From the NCBI RefSeq assembly GCF_004337705.1, contig NZ_SKBU01000016.1, positions 1 to 64,000 on the forward strand: a DNA stretch of 64,000 nt, in the 5' to 3' direction. The notes under the pieces were generated by a model that made no database searches, was not told where the DNA came from, and worked only from the letters and a program-made list of their open reading frames with translations. Made by a program: the position numbers and the translations under genes. The DNA comes from Rubrobacter taiwanensis. GTDB lineage: Bacteria > Actinomycetota > Rubrobacteria > Rubrobacterales > Rubrobacteraceae. Of this stretch, positions 1-6,903 are shown piece by piece (the stretch's first letter is position 1; each line of letters opens with the position of its first letter).

Positions 1-1181
1 AAGGATGGCACAATTAGGACGAGGCAATATCCGCCTGGCAGTTGCAGACACCACTCCGCTACATAGGAGACTGAAAGGCGTGGGCCTGCTGGGACCTCAT
101 GCGTGCCGATTGGGTTGCAGACACCACTCCGCTACATAGGAGACTGAAAGTCCTCATAGCGGCAGCCGCCATAGCCGCCATAGCCGGTTGCAGACACCAC
201 TCCGCTACATAGGAGACTGAAAGGCGTAGAGCACGAACCTCTTTCCGTGCTGCTCAATGAGGGTTGCAGACACCACTCCGCTACATAGGAGACTGAAAGA
301 GGCCGCATCGGCGACGCGCAGGTTGAGCCAGTCCATGTTGCAGACACCACTCCGCTACATAGGAGACTGAAAGAGGGTGACGATTTGGACTGGCCGGATA
401 AGGAACAAGGTTGCAGACACCACTCCGCTACATAGGAGACTGAAAGCCAAGGTAGGGGGTGGGGTATCGGGGTGGGGCTATGCGTTGCAGACACCACTCC
501 GCTACATAGGAGACTGAAAGAGTTTTCCTTCGCCACCATCCCCGCGGGCCGGGGAGGTTGCAGACACCACTCCGCTACATAGGAGACTGAAAGGGCGTGC
601 CAGCGCGCCTTCTCCAGATCATTGAGTAGGTTGCAGACACCACTCCGCTACATAGGAGACTGAAAGATCTCCTCAAGTCGGCCCAGAACCTGAAGCTGGG
701 AGATGTTGCAGACACCACTCCGCTACATAGGAGACTGAAAGCGGATGCGGGATCGGCTATGATGCCAGCTACGTGAGGTTGCAGACACCACTCCGCTACA
801 TAGGAGACTGAAAGTGGTCCACAACTGTGACCCGCCGTACCTGCTCGACTCGTTGCAGACACCACTCCGCTACATAGGAGACTGAAAGGCAGCGGCGGGT
901 CGGGGATGCGCTCGATAGCAACCGGTTGCAGACACCACTCCGCTACATAGGAGACTGAAAGAATCCGGCTTCTCCTTGCCCTCGGCCTGCGCGCGGGGGT
1001 TGCAGACACCACTCCGCTACATAGGAGACTGAAAGACGATCGAGCGGATCCGGCTCGACCAGGCGATCCCAGTTGCAGACACCACTCCGCTACATAGGAG
1101 ACTGAAAGGCGCATACCCCACTGCGAAAACGAGCGCCGAGAGGAGTTGCAGACACCACTCCGCTACATAGGAGACTGAAAG
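1..1181 (+). CRISPR. CRISPR array, 16 complete 37-nt repeats, open at left edge
   Basis: Identical 37-nt repeats beginning GTTGCAGAC and ending GACTGAAAG start at 41, 114, 187, 263, 337, 410, 484, 557, 630, 705, 778, 852, 925, 999, 1072 and 1145. Spacers are 36-39 nt and all different. The first three bases (AAG) match a repeat end, so the array continues to the left. Repeats ending in GAAAG are usually read in this direction with the leader upstream, which places the leader off-window; this orientation is inference. The repeat has only a weak 4-bp internal stem (CTCC/GGAG). No cas gene is in the window, so subtype is unknown. Long minus-strand open frames across the array are only the repeat read as protein. 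Confidence 0.99.
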
Positions 1182-1222
1182 TCGACCTCCGCAGGCTCGG
1201 CATCGAAGCGTCCGAACGCGAG

Positions 1223-2155
1223 ATGGCCGAGCGGGCCACCCGGGAGCTCATCTCACAGCTCGACCGGGAGGTCGGCTACAAGATCGACCCACTCCCGCGC
1301 AAGCTCTACCGGGCTATGGATCTTCTCAGGAGTAGCAGGTCCTTGAGACCGCTGGCCAGAAAGCTCGCTCGTTCTCTGGCCAAAGCCGCCTCAACCTACG
1401 CCGAGGTTCGCGGAGAGCTTGCGGCCAACGAGGAGCAGGGCACGGGATGGTGGGAGTGGGTAAACCGCGACGACGAGCGGGTGCGCCGCTCGCACCAGAA
1501 CCACCCCATCGGAGTGGGCCGGACGGTGCGGCGGGTAGGTACGCTGTTTGCCAACGGCTGCCGGTATCCCAGAGATCCTTTGGGACCCGTCGGCGAGGTG
1601 GTGGAGTGCCGCTGCCGTACACGCCCGGTCCTGCCTCCTACGGGCGGGCCTGGAGAGGGCGGAGAGGGGGGTGGGTCCGGAGGCGGTGGTGGTTCTGCCG
1701 GAGACGGCCCAGGCGGCGACGATGACCGTTGGAGGCGGGAGCTCAGGGCAGAGCGTGCTTCGCAGCTCAGGGTAGTCGGTGAAGCAGGCGTACGCGACCA
1801 GCTCCGCCGCATCAGAAGCCAGACGCCTCCGCGTGGATGGGCTCCCTACCACAGGAGAAGACACGGGGGTAGGCTGGGGGCGGAGACGGACGAAGAATAC
1901 CTTCGTCTGGTTATGCAACACAAGCGCAGACCAAACTTGCGCTACTTTACTTTCTTGCGGGCCAGGGACCGGGCCAGGATGTGGTACGTGGCGGATGAGG
2001 AAACCGGCAACGTGCTGCAGTATAATGAAAGCCAGAAACGTGACTGGAGCTTCTTCCGCCCGCGCGATCTGAACTCGTTTCTGGGCTCGGGTCGAGGTTG
2101 GTGGATAGAGATCAAGAAGAGAGGCCCGCGATGGGAGTTCGACGAGGAATGGTAG
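1223..2155 (+). CDS. Phage head-morphogenesis (SPP1 gp7 / Mu gpF-like) protein with toxin-like C-terminus, probably 5'-truncated
   Basis: Residues ~70-140 carry the Mu-F/gp7 signature: a D-E-R-V-R-x-x-H motif, then a short P-x-D-P stretch and the terminal E-C-R-C cysteine pair, a domain used in capsid assembly. A Gly-rich linker (~145-165) leads to a C-terminal ~140 aa domain with an R-H-G-G motif, E-E-Y-L and a late F-F-R-P element. This resembles RNase-type polymorphic toxin domains often fused to gp7 proteins; that assignment is tentative. The reading frame is open and protein-like upstream of ATG 1223 right back to the repeat boundary at 1182, so the true N-terminus appears to have been cut off by the CRISPR repeat. 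The family is normally encoded inside phage head operons, and no portal or terminase is here. Confidence 0.75.
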   Translation: MAERATRELISQLDREVGYKIDPLPRKLYRAMDLLRSSRSLRPLARKLARSLAKAASTYAEVRGELAANEEQGTGWWEWVNRDDERVRRSHQNHPIGVGRTVRRVGTLFANGCRYPRDPLGPVGEVVECRCRTRPVLPPTGGPGEGGEGGGSGGGGGSAGDGPGGDDDRWRRELRAERASQLRVVGEAGVRDQLRRIRSQTPPRGWAPYHRRRHGGRLGAETDEEYLRLVMQHKRRPNLRYFTFLRARDRARMWYVADEETGNVLQYNESQKRDWSFFRPRDLNSFLGSGRGWWIEIKKRGPRWEFDEEW

Positions 2156-2460
2156 AAGACCTCTCGGTAACCCTTAACAGCTACGAGACTCATGTCACCG
2201 AAGGTCTCGACGATGACGATCACTACGATACCGAAGCGCTGCTGGCACTCGTGGATCGCGACGGCATTCACGAGCGCTACGACAAACTCACGCCCGAGGA
2301 GCGGCGTCTGCTTGAGCGTCTGGACGCGATTCTCATCTCAAAGCGCCTCCGTGTTTCGGAGGTCCTGCCTGCTCCGCAATCGGGGGACCCTGATCGGTGG
2401 TGGTGGGACCTGCACAAAGGGACTCCCTCTAAGGTTTCTGCCTCCCGGAGGGCCGGTTAG
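2131..2460 (+). CDS. Small acidic protein downstream of toxin-like gene; possible immunity protein
   Basis: A 109-aa acidic protein whose start overlaps the 3' end of the head-protein gene. ATG 2131 is preceded by a purine-rich AGAGAGG at good spacing; ATG 2149 inside the overlap (ATGGTAG) is an alternative. It contains a D-D-D-D-H-Y-D stretch, an L-T-P-E-E-R-R-L-L-E-R-L-D helix and a W-W-W cluster near the C-terminus. I do not recognise the family. Position and coupling directly behind a gene ending in a toxin-like domain suggest an antitoxin or immunity role; this is inference from context only. It converges on the HTH gene, the stops overlapping by 4 bp. Confidence 0.6.
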   Translation: MGVRRGMVEDLSVTLNSYETHVTEGLDDDDHYDTEALLALVDRDGIHERYDKLTPEERRLLERLDAILISKRLRVSEVLPAPQSGDPDRWWWDLHKGTPSKVSASRRAG

Positions 2461-2639
2461 TCTTCTTCCCCGAAGAAGTAGCTGACCTCCACCCCCAAAG
2501 CCTCGGCCAGACACCGCAGCGTGGAGCCCCTGGGGTTTCGCCGGCCGTCCTCTATGAGGCCGATGCTCTTCCTTGAGACGCCGCTTAGCTTCGCCAGCTC
2601 AGCCTGGGAGCAACCGCGCCGGCGTCTGAGGTTCTGCAA
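2457..2639 (-). CDS. Short XRE-type HTH regulator, start abutting the truncated CRISPR repeat
   Basis: A 60-aa helix-turn-helix protein of the Cro/C1 (XRE) class: R-R-x-R-G-C-S-Q-A-E-L-A, then L-S-G-V-S-R-K-S-I and I-E-D-G-R-R-N-P, with L-A-E-A-L-G-V closing the fold. The only usable start is TTG at 2639; upstream in frame is a short stretch translated from the truncated repeat and then a stop at 2658-2660. Its natural 5' end and promoter therefore seem lost at the repeat junction. It lies 26 bp downstream of hisN on the same strand and could be read from that transcript. Phage-type regulator or antitoxin-like function is possible; full activity is uncertain. Confidence 0.7.
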   Translation of the reverse strand: MQNLRRRRGCSQAELAKLSGVSRKSIGLIEDGRRNPRGSTLRCLAEALGVEVSYFFGEED

Positions 2640-2660
2640 GCTGCAGACACCACTCCGCTA
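2640..2660 (+). repeat. Truncated CRISPR repeat copy
   Basis: These 21 bases match the first 21 bases of the CRISPR repeat with a single change (second base T to C); the rest of the repeat is missing. It lies 1458 nt beyond the last intact repeat and 5 nt from the hisN stop codon. Degenerate copies typically mark the trailer end of an array, so this is probably the original last repeat. Confidence 0.93.
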
Positions 2661-2665
2661 TAGCG

Positions 2666-3439
2666 CTAACCTGAGAGGAGCCTCAGCACTTCCGGCAGCA
2701 GCCGCTGCGTGGTGCTCATCGCCTCTCCGCCGTGGATCGTCTCGTTTCCGGACCAGTCCCCGAAGTATCCCCCGGCTTCGCGCAGGATCACGGGGAACGG
2801 CCCGCAGTCCCAGGGGTTCATGACCGGATCGAGCATCAGCTCCAGCCGCCCGGTGGCTACCAGCGCGTGACCGTAGGCGTCCGGCCACCCCGCCTGATAG
2901 CGCGTGGAGCGGAGCACCCGTGCCCACTCTTCCGAGCGGGCATGCCTGCCGAAGCTGGAAGGGTTGGTGAAGGAGACGATGCTCTCGCTCAACCGCTCCG
3001 TCTCGCGGACGCGCACCCGGCGGCCGTTGAGGCGGCAACCGAGACGGGTCGCGGCCGTGAGCGTCTCGTCCAGGGCGGGGAAGCAGGCGGCTCCGACCTC
3101 GATCCGCCCCTCTATCTCCAACCCTATGAGTACGGCGTAGAGCGGAACACCCCGGATGAAGGAGACGGTCCCGTCTATGGGGTCCACAAACCAGCGGTGC
3201 GTGGCCCCGGGTCTCCCCTCCTCCCCGAACTCCTCGCCGATGATGGCGTGTCCGGGATACCGCCTCTCTATACGGGACCGGATCAGCTCCTCCGCCCTCC
3301 GGTCCGCCGCCGTCACGGGCGACTCGTCCTCCTTGAGATCGGCCCGCACCCCGGTCCGGAAGTAGCCCAGCGTGAGCCTCCCGGCCAGCCAGGCCGTCTC
3401 CGACGCGAAATCCAGATAATCCCGCAGAGCCTCGCTCAA
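2666..3439 (-). CDS. hisN: Inositol-monophosphatase family phosphatase, likely histidinol-phosphatase
   Basis: 257 aa, the normal length for this Mg-dependent, Li-sensitive phosphatase family. Metal-binding motifs are complete: G-E-E-F-G (~68-72), W-F-V-D-P-I-D-G-T (~84-92) and the C-terminal W-P-D-A-Y-G with N-P-W-D-C-G-P and R-E-A-G-G. The family includes inositol-1-phosphatase, histidinol-phosphate phosphatase and PAP phosphatase; the sequence fits the actinobacterial HisN group best but substrate is not certain. It is divergent from the compatible-solute synthase gene at 3639, so action on a phosphorylated sugar-glycerate cannot be excluded. The gene runs towards the CRISPR end. Confidence 0.85.
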   Translation of the reverse strand: MSEALRDYLDFASETAWLAGRLTLGYFRTGVRADLKEDESPVTAADRRAEELIRSRIERRYPGHAIIGEEFGEEGRPGATHRWFVDPIDGTVSFIRGVPLYAVLIGLEIEGRIEVGAACFPALDETLTAATRLGCRLNGRRVRVRETERLSESIVSFTNPSSFGRHARSEEWARVLRSTRYQAGWPDAYGHALVATGRLELMLDPVMNPWDCGPFPVILREAGGYFGDWSGNETIHGGEAMSTTQRLLPEVLRLLSG

Positions 3440-3578
3440 ACCTCGCCTCCCGTCAGAGAGAGAATCGCCGCAACCCCGCTCAGGGTAACAGAACTCCGGA
3501 GGCTCCGGGAATGAGGGTCCACCACCCGATAAAACCCCTGCAAACGGCCGTCATCTAGAGGGAGCAGGGGGGTTGTTA

Positions 3579-3600
3579 CGGAAATTTAACGGGATTTCCG
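3579..3600. promoter_or_regulatory. Inverted repeat upstream of gpgS
   Basis: A perfect 7-bp inverted repeat CGGAAAT with an 8-nt AT-richer spacer and ATTTCCG lies 39 nt before the gpgS start, in the divergent gap between hisN and gpgS. It could be an operator or an mRNA hairpin. No confident -35/-10 pair is visible beside it. Confidence 0.35.
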
Positions 3601-3638
3601 TTGCCGATTCCCCTCTGAGGCGTTAGCATGTTCCGGCT

Positions 3639-4640
3639 ATGCGAATTCACGAGAGAGAATACACCCCGGTAAACGTAGCGGAGTGGTTCGAGCGCCGCTC
3701 TTACCACCACGCGCAGTTTCAGGATGTAGAGGCTCTGGCCCGCCGCAAGCGGGAGGTGGACGTCTCGGTGAGCGTCGTCCTGCCCGGCCGCAACGTGGCC
3801 GACACGATCGGCGGGATAATAGACCAGATCCACGAGCTCAACGAGCGGGCTCCGCTGGTGGACCAGATCCTGGTCGTGGATGCGGACTCCTCCGACGGCA
3901 CCTCCGAGACGGCCCGCAAGCACGGAGCCGAGGTGTACTCGGAGAACGAGCTCCTGCCGCAGTACGGACCGGCGATCGGCAAGGGGGACGCGATGTGGCG
4001 CTCGCTGACGGTCGCCCGCGGAGATCTCGTGGCGTACGCGGACTCGGACACGAGAGATTTCGAGCCCCAGTTCGTCTACGGGATACTGGGCCCGATCCTG
4101 ACCGATCCCGGGATCCGGTTCGTCAAGGCGGCCTACCGGCGGCCTTTCAGGAAGGGGGAAGAGATAACGCTGGACGGTGGCGGCCGGGTCACGGAGCTCT
4201 CCACCAAACCGCTCTTCAACCTCTTCTATCCGCAGCTGACCGGCTTCGTGCAGCCGCTGGCCGGAGAGTTTGTGGCCCCGAAGGAGCTGTTCGGCTCCAT
4301 CCCGTTCTTTACGGGCTACGCCGTGGAGACCGGCATGATGATAGACGTGCTGCGTACCGTGGGCCTCGGCGCGATGGCGCAGGTGGACCTTGGGACGCGC
4401 CAGAACCGGCACCAGCCGCTCTTCGAGCTCGGGAAGATGGCGTACTCGGTCGTGCGGGCGGTGGCCCGCCGGCTGCATCAGGAGGGCCGGCTGGGGCAGC
4501 TGGTCGAGCCGCACCTCTCCGAGTCGCTCTACCAGCTCGACAGCTACGTGCACGCCGCGGCCTCTCCCGAGGGACTGCAGCTGCAGGAGCACGTCGTGGA
4601 TATCGTGGAGCGGCCGCCGCTGAACGAGGTACTGAGGTAA
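3639..4640 (+). CDS. gpgS: Glucosyl- or mannosyl-3-phosphoglycerate synthase (GT81)
   Basis: 333-aa GT-A-fold glycosyltransferase. The nucleotide-sugar/metal motif D-S-D-T-R-D-F, the early V-V-L-P-G-R-N segment and D-A-D-S-S-D-G-T match the GpgS family, which transfers glucose (or mannose) to 3-phosphoglycerate as the first step to glucosyl- or mannosylglycerate. The late G-T-R-Q-N-R-H-Q-P-L segment is a further family hallmark. In Rubrobacter xylanophilus a GT81 enzyme is known to accept GDP-mannose and GDP-glucose (mannosyl-3-phosphoglycerate synthase); this gene may be that one. The product is a compatible solute or polysaccharide primer in the cytosol. No dedicated phosphatase lies downstream. 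Confidence 0.9.
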   Translation: MRIHEREYTPVNVAEWFERRSYHHAQFQDVEALARRKREVDVSVSVVLPGRNVADTIGGIIDQIHELNERAPLVDQILVVDADSSDGTSETARKHGAEVYSENELLPQYGPAIGKGDAMWRSLTVARGDLVAYADSDTRDFEPQFVYGILGPILTDPGIRFVKAAYRRPFRKGEEITLDGGGRVTELSTKPLFNLFYPQLTGFVQPLAGEFVAPKELFGSIPFFTGYAVETGMMIDVLRTVGLGAMAQVDLGTRQNRHQPLFELGKMAYSVVRAVARRLHQEGRLGQLVEPHLSESLYQLDSYVHAAASPEGLQLQEHVVDIVERPPLNEVLR

Positions 4641-4647
4641 CCGTCCG

Positions 4648-4675
4648 TCCGGGGCGTCCGGGAGGACGCCCCGGA
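4648..4675. terminator. Bidirectional hairpin terminator between convergent genes
   Basis: A 12-bp perfect stem (TCCGGGGCGTCC / GGACGCCCCGGA) with a GGGA loop lies exactly between the stop of gpgS and the stop of the EF-G-like gene. There is no U-tract, but placement and strength support a shared terminator. Confidence 0.7.
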
Positions 4676-4679
4676 AGCT

Positions 4680-6761
4680 CTACCCCCCGTTCTCCTCTTC
4701 GGGATCCCTGTTGGCCGCCAGGACTTTCTCCACGAGGTTCGGCGGCACCTCTTCGTAGTGTGAGAACTCCGTCTGGAAGTTGGCCCGGCCGCCGGTGATG
4801 GCGCGCAGGTCGCGGGCGTAGGTGAGCATCTCCACCTGGGGCACCTCGGCCTCCACCAGTTGGCGCTGCCCGTCGCCGAGCTGGTCTATGCCCATCGGGC
4901 GGCCCCGGCGGCCGGAGAGGTCGCCCATGACGTCGCCCACGAGCTCCTGCGGCACGGTGACGCGAACCTTCAGATAGGGCTCCAGCAGCACGGGGCGGGC
5001 CTTCTCCACGGCGTTCTTGAATGCCAGCGATCCGGCCACCTTGAAGGCCATCTCCGAGGAGTCGACGGAGTGGTGGCTGCCGTCGTAGAGCCTCACCTTC
5101 ACGTCCACTACGGGGTAGCCTGCGATCGGGCCCTCTCTCATGGCCTCCACGATGCCCTTCTCGACCGCCGGGATGAACTGCCGGGGGATGACACCGCCGG
5201 TGATCGCGTCCTCGAACTCGAATCCGCCGCCCCGGGGCAGAGGCTCCAGCTCGATCCAGCAGTCACCGTACTGGCCCCGGCCGCCGGTCTGCTTCTTGTA
5301 GCGGCCCTGGGCCTTGGATGAGGCGGCTATGGTCTCCTTGAAGGGGACTTTGGGCGGCCGGGCGTCCACCTCGACCCCGTAGCGGCGGTGGACGCGCTCC
5401 AGAGCGAGCTCGACATGCAGCTGGGAGAGCCCGGCGAGAATGTCCTCGCCCGTCGCCTCCGAGCGTTCCAGCTTGAGCGAGGGGTCTTCGCTCACCACCC
5501 GCCGGATGGCGTCGAAGACCTTCTCTTCTTCGCCCCGGGTCCTGGCTCTCACGGCGAAGGCGGTGGAGGCGTCCGGCAGCGGGACCGCCTCGTAGACTAC
5601 GGGAGCGGCGGCCGTGCAGAGGGTGTCGAAGGTGGCGGTATCCCGGAGCTTGGCCACCGCGATGATGTCTCCGGGAGAGGCCTCATCCACGGAGACGCGC
5701 TCCCTGCCGCGCAGGTGAGAGATGCCTCCCAGACGCTCGCCGGAGCCGGTGCGGGGGTTGATGAGAGCCTCGTCCGAGCGGCAGGTCCCGCTCACAACCC
5801 GCATCACGCTCAGCTTACCGGCGTAGGGGTCCATGTACGTCTTGAACACGTAGGCACTGAAGGGCTCATCCGGCGAGCAGTGGTAGCTGACCTCGCCCCC
5901 GCCCTCCGGATCGCGCCCGGTCCAGGCGGGGCGGTCCACCGGGCTCGGCGCGCTGCCGGCTATGGTATCCAGCAACCGGTCCACCCCGATCAGGCGCGCG
6001 GCGCTGGTCGCAACGACGGGGATGATCACGCCGTCGGCGATCCCCTTGCGCAGCCCCTCGAACGTCTCCTCGGTCGAGAGCTCCTCGCCCTCCAGGTACT
6101 TCTCCAGCAGCGTGTCGTCGCTCTCGGCGATGGTCTCAAAGAGCCGGATGCGGGAGGCTTCCACCACCTCCTCCATCCCGGCCGGGATCTCAGAGGTCTG
6201 CTCGCCGTCCACGAACGCCAGTCCGCTCACCAGCCCGTAGACGCCCCGGATCTCCCCCTCCCTCCCGATGGGGAGGTTCAGCGGCACCACGGACATGCCG
6301 AAGCGCTCCCGCAGCCGCTCCACCGCCGCTCCGAAGTCGGTGCGCTCCCGGTCCAGGTGGTTGACGACGATGAAGTGGGGGATCTGCTCGCGCTCTCCCC
6401 GCCGCCAGACGCGCTCGGTTACGACCTGGATCGGGTCCTGGGCGTGCACCACCAGAACGGCGCAGTCCGCTACGCGCTGGGCGATGAACGCGTCGCCTAT
6501 GAAGCCGCCGTCGCCCGGGGTGTCCAGGATGTTGATCTGACGTCCCTTCCACTCCAGGCTCAGGACGCCCATGCCGAGCGTCATCTCCCGCTCGCGCTCC
6601 TCGTCTGAGCAGTCGAGGACGTGGCCGGCCCGGAACGCTTCCCCGGGCTTAGCCCCCTTGCGTGAGGCCACCTGGAGCATGCCCTCGGCGAGCGTGGTCT
6701 TGCCGCTGCCCCGGTGCCCGATCATGCACACGTTGCGAATCATCTCCGGCTGGATAGCCAA
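4680..6761 (-). CDS. Elongation factor G-like GTPase (EF-G paralogue)
   Basis: 693 aa with complete EF-G architecture. G1 G-H-R-G-S-G-K-T, G3 D-T-P-G-D-G-G-F and a variant G4 N-H-L-D lie in the N-terminal GTPase domain, followed by domain II, the G-G-R-G-Q-Y-G-D segment of domain IV and a C-terminal domain V. The altered G1 and G4 (canonical EF-G has H-I-D-A-G-K-T-T and N-K-x-D) identify the EF-G-like paralogue subfamily rather than the primary translocase. Such proteins bind ribosomes, but their role is poorly defined. The start is TTG with GGAAGGAGG 5 nt upstream. It stands alone on the minus strand with its own hairpin terminator. Confidence 0.9.
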   Translation of the reverse strand: MAIQPEMIRNVCMIGHRGSGKTTLAEGMLQVASRKGAKPGEAFRAGHVLDCSDEEREREMTLGMGVLSLEWKGRQINILDTPGDGGFIGDAFIAQRVADCAVLVVHAQDPIQVVTERVWRRGEREQIPHFIVVNHLDRERTDFGAAVERLRERFGMSVVPLNLPIGREGEIRGVYGLVSGLAFVDGEQTSEIPAGMEEVVEASRIRLFETIAESDDTLLEKYLEGEELSTEETFEGLRKGIADGVIIPVVATSAARLIGVDRLLDTIAGSAPSPVDRPAWTGRDPEGGGEVSYHCSPDEPFSAYVFKTYMDPYAGKLSVMRVVSGTCRSDEALINPRTGSGERLGGISHLRGRERVSVDEASPGDIIAVAKLRDTATFDTLCTAAAPVVYEAVPLPDASTAFAVRARTRGEEEKVFDAIRRVVSEDPSLKLERSEATGEDILAGLSQLHVELALERVHRRYGVEVDARPPKVPFKETIAASSKAQGRYKKQTGGRGQYGDCWIELEPLPRGGGFEFEDAITGGVIPRQFIPAVEKGIVEAMREGPIAGYPVVDVKVRLYDGSHHSVDSSEMAFKVAGSLAFKNAVEKARPVLLEPYLKVRVTVPQELVGDVMGDLSGRRGRPMGIDQLGDGQRQLVEAEVPQVEMLTYARDLRAITGGRANFQTEFSHYEEVPPNLVEKVLAANRDPEEENGG

Positions 6762-6864
6762 CGTCGCCTCCTTCCCGCGAAAACACCGCGTCCGCCCACC
6801 GCGGACGGTACACCTCAGCTTACCCTCTTACCAGGCTCCGTGCAGCAGGGCAGAAGACGAAAAA

Positions 6865-6889
6865 GCGCCCCCGGGGCTCCCGGGGGCGC
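6865..6889 (-). terminator. Rho-independent terminator of the pdh operon
   Basis: An 11-bp GC stem (GCGCCCCCGGG / CCCGGGGGCGC) with a 3-nt loop is followed, reading on the minus strand, by TTTTT. It lies 15 nt past the pdhC stop, the classic intrinsic terminator arrangement. Confidence 0.9.
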
Positions 6890-6903
6890 AGGCCCGGCGG
6901 CAT

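Noticed and set aside
815-851. Self-targeting of the methylase gene at 50451-52565 by spacer 11
   Set aside because: Only the conserved D-P-P-Y-L codons are shared (about 13 of 15 bases); flanking bases differ, so it is motif similarity, not a protospacer.
132-1114. Long minus-strand open frames across the CRISPR region
   Set aside because: They encode the same F-S-L-L-C-S-G-V-V-S-A-T-type peptide every repeat; this is the repeat read in a stop-free frame, not a protein gene.
2661-2680. Continuation of the truncated repeat beyond 2660
   Set aside because: Loose similarity (CTGAGAG) falls in the hisN coding end and is explained by that gene; only 2640-2660 is convincing.
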